Source of the DNA: Harmothoe impar
Lineage: Eukaryota > Annelida > Polychaeta > Phyllodocida > Polynoidae
Assembly (NCBI GenBank): GCA_947462335.1
Contig: OX381708.1
Location: 1,302,001-1,366,000, forward strand
Direction: 5' to 3'
Length of the DNA: 64,000 bases
Part shown: piece after piece, positions 51,932 through 59,377 of the stretch
Numbering within the stretch: position 1 is the stretch's first letter
Layout of the letters: every line of letters begins with the position of its first letter
Translations under genes and position numbers: made by a program
Notes under the pieces: generated by a model
Told to the model about the DNA's origin: nothing
Seen by the model: only the letters and a program-made list of their open reading frames with translations
Databases searched by the model: none

Positions 51932-52927
51932 TTAAACATGTCTCTTCTTCCTCTTCTTGGTCACTTGTCCGCACTTCAGTTTTGCTGTTTCAGTGGATGT
52001 GTCTCCACTTTTGAGCAAACAGGCTTGCGTAGTCCATAGTCGGCTAATAGGCAGTAGAGGGTCAGGATTCTCCATGTCCTGGAGATGAGCAAATCCAGCA
52101 GGTGACAGCACTCTTGCCTCAGGGGACCAGTATTTCACTCTTAAGCGCATGCAATCAATTTTATCAATAAAAAAAAAGTGTCCTCCTTTGTTGTTATAGT
52201 ATACCTGGTATGCTGCATCAAACTCTTTGAGTACAATGCTGTCTTCTTCTACTGCTCTTGCATCGAAATACAAGTATATGTAACTCTGAACATGGTCGTC
52301 TACTACAACATAGCCGATACCATGACGATCCATGATGGAAATGAATCTGGCTATTGCGGTTTGTATGTAATTTTCTCCATCTTCGACTACATATGTGTAA
52401 CAGAATATCTCCGTGTATTGAAAAGGAGACAATTCAAACAAGACCCTGTGCCCTGTCACCTTCTGGACATTCTGCAGATGAAAAAATCCAGCGGGTAGAA
52501 CTATGGTGCAGCGAGACAGGTTTCTCATGAATACACGCATGCAAGCTATCTCTTCTATCACAGCATAGAACTTGTCCATCGGGTACAGTTTTTCCATTTC
52601 TGTCAGCACCACGTCTAATGCTTTTCGCAGAACACCTTTTCGGTCATAGTCATTGAGAGATTGGTATTTGAACAGTAGGTAAAAACGTCCATTCACATAG
52701 TCGTCCAGTACAAAGTACTCCACGTACTGCCTGTGCAAAGCGAAAATGAACTGTGTCATTGGAGTCGGTATATCTGGTTGGTCGGCTTCGTTCCTTGGCA
52801 CTTTTTTGGCTACAAGGTATCCAGTTTTCAAGAAAGGAAATTGGCTGTTAGAATTATGGTTGCAGTCAGTCATATCCTCGATTCTCTGCAGCATTACCAT
52901 TGTCTCCAAGTCCCAGTTTGCATCCAT
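51932..52927 (-). CDS. Cluster family 1 protein, copy B
   Basis: 331 residues from ATG 52,927, paralogous to the gene at 50,772-51,716 along its length. First half about 1-165 (FLKTGYLVAKKVPRNEADQP, FVLDDYVNGRFYLLF, VLPAGFFHLQNVQKVTGHRV); second half about 170-310 (ISIMDRHGIGYVVVDDHVQS, VLSPAGFAHLQDME). The basic tail VTKKRKKRHV suggests nuclear location. No signal peptide or membrane segment. The upstream leader shares CCAAAATTGGATTCAGCAGA and CCTGATGAGGGTTGGGTCAA with its sibling, and the 3' flank shares GGGCCTCATTTCACTCCCCT. Function unknown; intact coding suggests recent arrival or selection. Confidence 0.8.
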   Translation of the reverse strand: MDANWDLETMVMLQRIEDMTDCNHNSNSQFPFLKTGYLVAKKVPRNEADQPDIPTPMTQFIFALHRQYVEYFVLDDYVNGRFYLLFKYQSLNDYDRKGVLRKALDVVLTEMEKLYPMDKFYAVIEEIACMRVFMRNLSRCTIVLPAGFFHLQNVQKVTGHRVLFELSPFQYTEIFCYTYVVEDGENYIQTAIARFISIMDRHGIGYVVVDDHVQSYIYLYFDARAVEEDSIVLKEFDAAYQVYYNNKGGHFFFIDKIDCMRLRVKYWSPEARVLSPAGFAHLQDMENPDPLLPISRLWTTQACLLKSGDTSTETAKLKCGQVTKKRKKRHV

Positions 52928-53137
52928 CTCTGTCTGTTTCTATGTTGACCCAACCCTCATCAGGTAAAAACGTGGTCTGCTGAATCCAATTTTGGCTTCT
53001 GATGCTTTTAGTGACACTCAAATTTCTTAAGGGCACACTTCTTCCATCTGTGTTCCTATTTCTCAACCAATTTCTATTCATGGTTTTCACACAAAGGAAC
53101 AACAAGGGTTAATTTTTTTGGGGGGTATGCTTTTATT

Positions 53138-53758
53138 TCAATCATGCATCGAATTCAATTCCTGCGTCTGTATAGCAAGCTTTGCAAACTGTGACTGTCG
53201 GCTATCACCCATGAATGCAATAGAATTGGCATGGTGTTCCCTGAACAACCTCTCTGCATCTTGCTCTGTGATTGATATTTTCATTCGGTGGCAGAACTCA
53301 GGGTCGAACAGCCTAGGTAACCTACAGTATAAGGCCACCAACTTGTCTCTGCAGTCGATGTTCAAGTCCATTGCAAATTCGTTCAACAAGCCTAGGTTGA
53401 ACCTTTTTTTTACCGTGGGGAACACCGTGCTCCATTCCTCCACATCGGTTCCTTTTGCTCCACGAAGAAAGTCCTTCAGCTGCTGAACGGAATCTTCCTT
53501 GGCGACTCTTACAAGTAAGGGGGCACCAAACACTGTTTCCAGTCGAATGAAGGTGCAATCCCATTCCAGTACTAAGAAAACCATTTCCTGGGCACATCTT
53601 CTGGCAGAATAAACACTGTATCGTGGTTCTGTTAACAACTCCTCCACCGTTCGAACGTCACACTCGAGACAGACAAGCCAGTGTCTCGCACGAGTGTGAG
53701 GTCCTACACAAATCTCAGAGAGAAAGGGTCGAAGGGTGTCAAGTCCAGGAAATGCCAT
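53138..53758 (-). CDS. Cluster family 2 ('MAFP') protein, copy 1
   Basis: 206 residues from ATG 53,758. Family features in order: MAFPGLDTLRPFLSE start, WLVCLECDVRTVEELL (about 28-43), YSVYSARR (about 48-55) then LVLEWDCTF (about 63-71), LKDFLRGAKGTDVEEWSTVF (about 94-113), and TEQDAERLFREHHANS with IAFMGDSRQSQFAK at the end (about 165-192). The Cys-x-E/K-Cys/Ser pattern after the Trp and the Tyr-Ser-Ala-Arg-Arg box are shared with copies at 53,878, 55,283 and 56,208. No membrane segment. Stop is followed at once by AATAAA (TTGAAATAAAAG). Not a family I recognise. Confidence 0.8.
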   Translation of the reverse strand: MAFPGLDTLRPFLSEICVGPHTRARHWLVCLECDVRTVEELLTEPRYSVYSARRCAQEMVFLVLEWDCTFIRLETVFGAPLLVRVAKEDSVQQLKDFLRGAKGTDVEEWSTVFPTVKKRFNLGLLNEFAMDLNIDCRDKLVALYCRLPRLFDPEFCHRMKISITEQDAERLFREHHANSIAFMGDSRQSQFAKLAIQTQELNSMHD

Positions 53759-53877
53759 TTTGCTGTACCATATTTCTGATCATTGAGATCCCCCCCACCC
53801 TCTGGAGTAACAGTTGCAAAATCGAATTTTAGTTTGCATGAAAACACAACTATTTTGTTTTTGAGTTTTATTCAAAT

Positions 53878-54383
53878 CTACACATTGGGTTCACTCTGTA
53901 TCTCTCTTACTATCTTCACAGCAGTCTTCGCAAAGCACAACTGTCGGCTATGACCCATGAATGCATGAGCATTACGAAAGTGGTCTTTGAACAACCTGTC
54001 TGCATCTTGCTCTGTGACTGATACATACAGTCGGTTGCAGATTCTGGTGTTAAACAACAGGGACAACTCACTGTAAAAATTCACCAAAATACACATGGAA
54101 TCTATCCCCAATTCTATTGCAAATCTGTTCAATGAATCTTGGGAAAATTTAACTTTCTCTGTGGAGAAAATCGTGCTCCATTCTTCTACCTTGGTCGCTT
54201 TGGCTCCCCGAAGAAAATTATTTAGTTTCTGGAAGCTATGTTTTTGAATGACCTTTCCAAGCAAGGGAGTACCGTCTGCATGTCAGACTCAATGCAGAGA
54301 AGCCAGTATGTTGCACTAGTGTCAGGCTCTACATCGGTCTTGGTGAGGAAGCGTTGCAGGGCGTGAAATCCAGGAAATGCCAT
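53878..54383 (-). pseudogene. Cluster family 2 protein, copy 2, internal deletion and frameshift
   Basis: Starts with the family MAFPGFHALQRFLTK at ATG 54,383 and reads to about 54,290 (ESDMQT). It then lacks the stretch that in siblings holds the YSARR and LxWxC boxes (about 50 codons). The downstream part (LNNFLRGAKATKVEEWST to the end) is in another frame. No GT-AG pair would remove the break. TTGAATAAAACTC lies after the stop. Read as a decayed gene. Confidence 0.8.
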
Positions 54384-54465
54384 TTTTCTGTCTCACAGAA
54401 ATGGTCACTGAAGTACCCTTAAGTAAGAGTTTCAAAATCAAATTTTAGTTTTCTCTTATTTAGTT

Positions 54466-55017
54466 TTATTCAACCTCTTTCAAATCTATGTACACATTAT
54501 GTGTATCTCTCTTACTATCTTCTGGCAGGTTACCCTCGGGAGGGTGAGGAATTTCCAAACTTAACCACCAGAGGATGGTGCCGATAGCCCTGTTGTAGAA
54601 GGTCACGACATACGCCATGCCGACGAACAGCAACACGATGGCCCCCATCATCCCTAGCCACCACGCCAACGCTATTTTGAACGCCTCAAACTGCAAACAT
54701 AAAAATAGTCATCAGGGGAGGAGGCTCAGATATCTTTATGATGCATCAATGGTGAGTAGACTCTCCAATATGATGGCAATGGCATGAGCTGTACATGGCT
54801 ACACAAGTGTCAATGTAAGAACATTACAACTGGATACCAGCATCTAAGTGAAGGACCCTGTTCTACTTACCATAAGCAGCTTTACGACGGCGATGACAGG
54901 TACTACCAGACGTAGGGTGATGTTTAGCAATAGAACAAAGGCATAATACACAACACGCATAGCACGACAGTTGTACTCGCACATGGCTTCAGTGTTGAGA
55001 AGTCTAGGAAATGCCAT
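54466..55017 (-). CDS. Spliced small membrane protein (MAFP start)
   Basis: Two exons: 54,871-55,017 and 54,466-54,690, with an intron of 180 bp (GTAAGT donor, TTTGCAG acceptor, phase 0). 123 residues. Exon 1 begins MAFPRLLNTEAM, keeping the start of family 2, then diverges into a hydrophobic helix (about 22-48). Exon 2 contributes one or two more (LGMMGAIVLLFVGMAYVV and GTILWWL) and a polar, acidic tail (residues about 100-123). Predicted integral membrane protein. AATAAA overlaps the region just after the stop (GGTTGAATAAAAC). It is directly downstream of a strong TATA promoter. The only intron-containing gene I can support in the cluster. Function unknown. Confidence 0.72.
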
Positions 55018-55103
55018 TTTTCCGTCTCACAGATAAAGGAGATGGCCACTGAAGAACCCTTGAGTCAAAGTTTCAAAATCCTATTTTAGTTCTCTTTCAT
55101 GCA

Positions 55104-55245
55104 AGGGGTGATATTTATACCTGGATGATGTCACGTGACACAATATGCAAATTAGTCACCTGCAGAGCAGAATAACATACCCCAGAGGCATCTTTATATG
55201 CAAATGTTATGTGACATCATTAGCATATAAGCAACTGTTGATTCA
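55104..55245 (-). promoter_or_regulatory. Duplicated cluster promoter, minus orientation
   Basis: On the minus strand: GCTTATATGCTAATGATGTC, ATTTGCATATAAAGATGCCT, CAGGTGACTAATTTGCATAT, TGTCACGTGACATCATCC, then GGTATAAATATCACCCC (TATA box at 55,112-55,119), about 95 bp before ATG 55,017. The order and spacing match the plus-strand promoter at 58,720-58,850. Octamer-like ATTTGCAT and an E-box/CRE-like CACGTGAC are probable factor sites. Confidence 0.75.
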
Positions 55246-55282
55246 AAGACACAACTGTTTTGTTTCGATTTTTATTGACAGC

Positions 55283-55969
55283 TCAATTAGTTTCAAACAT
55301 GTAATCCACATAGTCGACAATGCACTTCTTCATCTCTACAGCTGTATTCACCAGGCATAACTGGTGGTTATGCTTGCGGAAGGCAATGGAGTTACGATAG
55401 TGGTCCCGATACAGTCTGTCCGCATCTTCCTCCGTGAACGACATCCCCAGTCTGTGGCAGAGCTCTTTGTCGTACAGCTTGAACAAGTCATGGTACAGAA
55501 CCACCATCGTTGCAGTGGAGCTTATCTTCAACTCTATTGCAAACACGTTCAATAGTTCTTGGGAGAATTCCACCTCTTCTACAGAGAAAAATGTACTCCA
55601 TTCACCTATGCTGGTTCCTTTGGCTCCAACAAGGAAGTCCTTCAGTGCATGGAAACAATGATCCTTTATCAGTCTTCCGAGCAAGCCTTCACCGAAAGCC
55701 ATTTCCAGTTGAGAAAACGAGCACTCCCATTGCAGTAGAACATAAACCATCGTCTGTGTATATCTTCTCGCAGAGTAGACACAATATTCCATTTCTGCCT
55801 CATTTCCTCCTATCACCTGATGTGCAGACAGATTCGCCATCAGGTCCTCGACTGTTTTCAAGTCAGACTCGACACAAAGAAGCCAGTTTGTGCCACTAGT
55901 GTTATGCCGTACAGTATTCCTGGTGAGAAAGCGTCGAAGGGTGTGAATCCCAGGAAATATGTCTGCCAT
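55283..55969 (-). CDS. Cluster family 2 protein, copy 3
   Basis: 228 residues from ATG 55,969 (MADIFPGIHTLRRFLTRN), chosen because siblings begin at the same place; the frame is open nine codons further. Contains WLLCVESDLKTVEDLM, CVYSARRYTQTMVYVLLQWE, LKDFLVGAKGTSIGEWSTFF and the C-terminal TEEDADRLYRDHYRNSIAFR box, so it is the most complete family member. An insert of about 12 residues (SAHQVIGGNEAE) precedes YSARR. CAATAAAAATC follows the stop by about 12 bp. It reads toward the promoter at 55,104-55,245, so the two genes are head-to-tail in the same orientation. No membrane segment. Confidence 0.8.
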   Translation of the reverse strand: MADIFPGIHTLRRFLTRNTVRHNTSGTNWLLCVESDLKTVEDLMANLSAHQVIGGNEAEMEYCVYSARRYTQTMVYVLLQWECSFSQLEMAFGEGLLGRLIKDHCFHALKDFLVGAKGTSIGEWSTFFSVEEVEFSQELLNVFAIELKISSTATMVVLYHDLFKLYDKELCHRLGMSFTEEDADRLYRDHYRNSIAFRKHNHQLCLVNTAVEMKKCIVDYVDYMFETN

Positions 55970-56207
55970 TGTGCTCGATCCACACAGAGAAATCACCCTC
56001 TGAAGTACCCCTGAGCACGAGTCGCAAAATCCAATTCCTGTTTAAGTGAAACCTCTTTCTGTAAACTGTCGGGTATGATCCGCGAATTAGGAAAGTGTTT
56101 CCTGAACAATCTTCCCCTGTGATGGATACTTTCAATTCCCATGTTCATTCAAGACAACAAATTATTGCGTTTCCTCCAGTTTTATTTCAGACAATAATGG
56201 GTAAGGA

Positions 56208-56708
56208 TCATTTATCATTAGAGTTATCATCAAAACAGCCCTCGTCATAAAAAATGTCATCCAGAGGGTGTGATCTTTCTGTTAACAAAAGCGTCAGAAC
56301 CAGAAGAAGTAACAGTGAGAACATGCAGTGCAACACCAGTTCGTCCATCTTCATTTCCGGCGATCGATTCAACAAATCATGCAGACGCTTTGGGGAGAAT
56401 ATCTTTCTCAATGCTTCTACTTGCAGCAGGAAGTCATTCAGCTCTTTGAAGCGTTCTTCCCTCACAATTTTTGCCGGCACGCCATCACTGAATACTCTTT
56501 CCAATTCAGCGAATGTGCAATCCCATCGGAGTAGAACAAAGGTATTTCTTCTTGCAGAATAGACAAGTGTATCGGATGTGGGCAGATGCACTAGCATGTC
56601 CTCCACTGATTTCTTATCACACTTAAGACAAAGAAGCCAGCTTGTACCATGGGTTTCAGATGTGACAGCAGTCTTGGCAAGGAAGCGTTCAAGGGCATGA
56701 GGAAACAT
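56208..56708 (-). CDS. Cluster family 2 protein, copy 4, with transmembrane tail
   Basis: 166 residues from ATG 56,708. The N-terminal half follows the family (ALERFLAKTAVTS, WLLCLKCDKKSVEDML, LVYSARRNTFVLLRWDCTF, FKELNDFLLQVEALRKIF). The usual C-terminal helical box is replaced by a very hydrophobic MFSLLLLLVLTLLLTE (about 129-144) and an acidic tail ending DDNSNDK. Predicted tail-anchored or type I-like membrane variant. GAAATAAAACTGG follows the stop. A fusion of a soluble family module to a membrane tail. Confidence 0.75.
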   Translation of the reverse strand: MFPHALERFLAKTAVTSETHGTSWLLCLKCDKKSVEDMLVHLPTSDTLVYSARRNTFVLLRWDCTFAELERVFSDGVPAKIVREERFKELNDFLLQVEALRKIFSPKRLHDLLNRSPEMKMDELVLHCMFSLLLLLVLTLLLTERSHPLDDIFYDEGCFDDNSNDK

Positions 56709-56760
56709 TTTCTTCTGAACAAAAATAATGTTAGTCCCCTAAATCCACTAAGCAAGAGCT

Positions 56761-57146
56761 TTAAAATCCAATTTCAATTCTCAATGAACAATCAGTTGTT
56801 ATTTCTGACAAAAAGCTGTACTTGTTTATCCAACCAACAGTTATGGAGATCAATACGAAAACAACCATGAATCTTTCTCCCATTTTCCTGCTATGTGGTA
56901 TTTGTTCAGTCACAACCCTTCTTACAAGTTTGATTCCTTCCGACTCTAATTCAGCTCTTCTCTCTTTGATATCATCCGTGCAGGCAGTCAGAAACCTCTT
57001 TTCCCCCATCATCACCATCAACCACTTCAATTGTCCCCATCTGAATCAAAAGAAGAATCATTCCTTGATTGAGAGTGCATCATACTGTTTTGAGTTTTTT
57101 GTTCCTCCCTCAAGAAAATTAACCAGCTCCTCAGTTGCACACTGTT
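56761..57146 (-). pseudogene. Cluster family 2 relic with membrane tail
   Basis: Upstream piece (about 57,146-57,066) encodes EELVNFLEGGTKNSKQYDAL, resembling the family LKDFLVGAKGTS box, then stops. A second frame (to 56,761) carries KERRAELESEGIKLVRRV and a hydrophobic RFMVVFVLISITVGW segment similar in place to the tail of the gene at 56,208-56,708. The N-terminal boxes are missing. Probably a frameshifted, truncated sibling. Confidence 0.5.
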
Positions 57147-57298
57147 AGAAAATGAGTACTGGGAATGAGCATTTCATGGAAACTTCCATTTAAGTTGGAA
57201 CCAGTTTTCACACAGAAATTCCCATCCAGATCTTACATGTGGGAACAATGAGCAAACACATTTTTCATTTCTGTTCTTTTATTTCCTTCTGGTCTCAT

Positions 57299-58000
57299 CT
57301 AGAATATTGTCCATGCCCCGAAGGGCCACATATCTCCACCACCACCTCTTATGATCTCCGAATTCCGTAGCATTCCAAGCAGCAAGGCACGAAACTGATT
57401 TCTGGTTTCAACCCTCCTGTAATAGAACTGCTCTGGAATGTAATCTGCCGCTGCGTGGGTCCATTCGAGATATTCAGCAGATTTCTTGAGAAGGGTATTG
57501 TGCACCAAAGCATCACGAGTCAGAACGAAATGCACAAATCCTAATCCGTCTTCTCGCTTGTTGCTCGTGTAATGAAACAAGAAATGCTCGATAAATCCTA
57601 AGTAGTCCAGGAACTGACACAGTGCTTTTAACATGCGGTTCAATTTTTCTGGTAGGAGAGCAGAGTTTGTCTGTCCTTTTTTCAGGCAGCAAACAAATTC
57701 CTCCATGTCGAAAATTCCAACTGGAATCGAATAGTGTATTGTGTCTGCAAACCCAAACCTTTTTCTTTTCATGCATGCCACACGATCCATTGCATCAGCC
57801 GAGTCGTCCAGCAAGACAAAATCATCTATAATCATGTTGATTTTTTCATCGGTGTCACAAGAACGCCACTCATCCATAACCCATTCCATTTTCACCATGG
57901 CCGAATCAAGAGTGTCCAAGCCAAGTGGTGGATCTCCACTGAATTGGATTTTCATGAAGGGAATCTCATTTGGAAGCATTGCAGAAAGATGCTTTTTCAT
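57299..58000 (-). CDS. Cluster family 3 protein, copy A
   Basis: 233 residues from ATG 58,000. Soluble, no signal peptide. The C-terminal part (about 195-233: VETRNQFRALLLGMLRNSEI then GGDMWPFGAWTIF) closely parallels the end of the plus-strand gene at 58,886-59,377 (NRTQFRSFLQGLLSNVSM then DFMWPFHSWTQ). The central LDYLGFIEHFLFHYTSN also parallels LEWSNVTYFVIEHLN there and, weakly, the repeated module of family 1. AATAAA begins 17 bp after the stop (GAAGGAAATAAAAG). Function unknown. Confidence 0.78.
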   Translation of the reverse strand: MKKHLSAMLPNEIPFMKIQFSGDPPLGLDTLDSAMVKMEWVMDEWRSCDTDEKINMIIDDFVLLDDSADAMDRVACMKRKRFGFADTIHYSIPVGIFDMEEFVCCLKKGQTNSALLPEKLNRMLKALCQFLDYLGFIEHFLFHYTSNKREDGLGFVHFVLTRDALVHNTLLKKSAEYLEWTHAAADYIPEQFYYRRVETRNQFRALLLGMLRNSEIIRGGGGDMWPFGAWTIF

Positions 58001-58152
58001 TGAAAGATCGATAAAAATGAAACAGTTTTTTCCTTACGTTTTTATTATTCCACAAATTCACACTAAGGATTCTAGACTGATATCATTCAAATTCAAATGA
58101 GTGTTCCTCCTTGAGAAGAACGCTCAGCGGATCAGCTTCTTTCCGGACTTGT

Positions 58153-58622
58153 CTAGCCACTGCAAAAGCTGGGGTTGGACACCACTTGAGTTGCAAGGTC
58201 GAAACATGCGCGTACGAAACGATGAACTGATATCAGAAGATGACATTCTTCTGTTGCCAGCTGTTCCCTTTCTGCAACAGGATCTGCCAGTCTTTCAGAT
58301 TCTAGCCGTCTGAGAATCTTGTTAAACTGGTTGAGTAAAAGATAAGCATAGACTTTCTCAGCCAAGGCTTTCTCGGTCTTTCTCTGTCACCAGTATCCAT
58401 TTGTACTGAACCTTCAGCCAGAATGGGATAATTGATGTCAAACTCTAGGTAGAATCTATTTGCTTTGAACCTTCGCACCCTGATTCCATCTACGTCTGGC
58501 TGTTTGGTCTGTTCCATTCTCACAGGTAACTCCTTGTGATAACTCACAACCAACCCATATAGGATACATTCATACAAAATACAATTCCTACAGTTTTGCT
58601 CTTCATTGCCCACCATGAGCAT
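58153..58622 (-). pseudogene. Cluster gene broken by a frameshift
   Basis: First frame from ATG 58,622 runs to 58,302 (RRFKANRFYLEFDINYPILA, then a purine-rich stretch). A second frame continues to 58,153 (KVYAYLLLNQFNKILRRLES, SVHRFVRACFDLATQ). The shift falls near 58,370-58,385 in GAGAAAGACCGAGAAAG. A decayed copy of the C-terminal part, with CTTCTTTCC and GGTTGGACACCACTT-like matches, lies at about 60,500-60,560. AATAATAAAAACG follows downstream. It could be one interrupted gene or, less likely, a programmed shift. Confidence 0.6.
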
Positions 58623-58719
58623 TCCAAAGAGCAATATAATTTCCAGTAATCATACTCTCAGCCAGACCCATATGCATGCTTCCTATCTTCAGCAATTTTT
58701 CCTAAGGAAGTCACATGGC

Positions 58720-58850
58720 ACACCTAATTTGCATATAAAGATTATTTGACTACAACCCTGCCTCTGAGGTAGATTATTAACATGCAAATTAGTCAGGTGA
58801 CTTATTTGCATATATGGGTCACATGACATCATGCAGGTATAAATATAGCC
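58720..58850 (+). promoter_or_regulatory. Duplicated cluster promoter, plus orientation
   Basis: CTAATTTGCATATAAAGATT, CCTCTGAGGTAGATTATTAA, GTCAGGTGACTTATTTGCAT, GGTCACATGACATCATGCAG, then GTATAAATATAGCCCC (TATA box 58,838-58,845). Same element order as 55,104-55,245 read on the other strand. Transcription should start near 58,870, giving a very short leader to ATG 58,886. Confidence 0.8.
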
Positions 58851-58885
58851 CCTTTCATGAGAGACAGCATTACACTTCAGTGACC

Positions 58886-59377
58886 ATGGATGAAGACAGA
58901 GACGGGGAATTGCTTCTCATACTGCAGGATGAACTAGAGTACAGCACTCCTGTTTCCAGTGAAGAGGATACATATTTTCCATACGAAGATACTCGAATCT
59001 TGACCTTCAGCAAGACAAGTCAAACGGATACTTATAATTGGATAGAACAGGGAACTGACCCTCTGTCAGTCTGTCTGAAGGAGCTGATAAAACTGCTGGA
59101 ATGGTCAAACGTTACTTACTTTGTCATTGAACATCTTAATGGAGAGAACCTCGTCCAAATAGTGTTGCATGCTGGGAAAGTGATCCTGACGGACAGCGGC
59201 TTTAAACCGGTCTCAGAAACAGAAGAGTACAATCACGTCATGGAGAGAATAGAAGGTTGCACTTTCATCGAGAACAGGACCCAGTTCCGATCATTTTTGC
59301 AGGGCTTGCTCTCAAATGTCAGCATGGTGTATGCAGGAATTGATTTCATGTGGCCGTTTCATAGTTGGACACAGTAA
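58886..59377 (+). CDS. Cluster family 3 protein, copy B
   Basis: 163 residues from ACCATGGATG (good Kozak context), 48 bp after the TATA start. Acidic N-terminus (MDEDRDGELLLILQDELEY), central CLKELIKLLEWSNVTYFVIE, and the end motif RTQFRSFLQGLLSNVS...DFMWPFHSWT shared with the gene at 57,299-58,000. The only intact plus-strand gene of the cluster, so it is divergent from its neighbours. GATAAATAAAAGG follows the stop within a few bases, then an AGGGCCCTT-like palindrome (CCCTCTTAAGGGCCCC) as at the left flank. Function unknown. Confidence 0.78.
   Translation: MDEDRDGELLLILQDELEYSTPVSSEEDTYFPYEDTRILTFSKTSQTDTYNWIEQGTDPLSVCLKELIKLLEWSNVTYFVIEHLNGENLVQIVLHAGKVILTDSGFKPVSETEEYNHVMERIEGCTFIENRTQFRSFLQGLLSNVSMVYAGIDFMWPFHSWTQ

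Noticed and set aside
54691..54870. Reading the small membrane gene as unspliced
   Set aside because: GTAAGT and TTTGCAG borders join two exons in phase, and the first exon carries the family start; splicing is the simpler model, though not proven.
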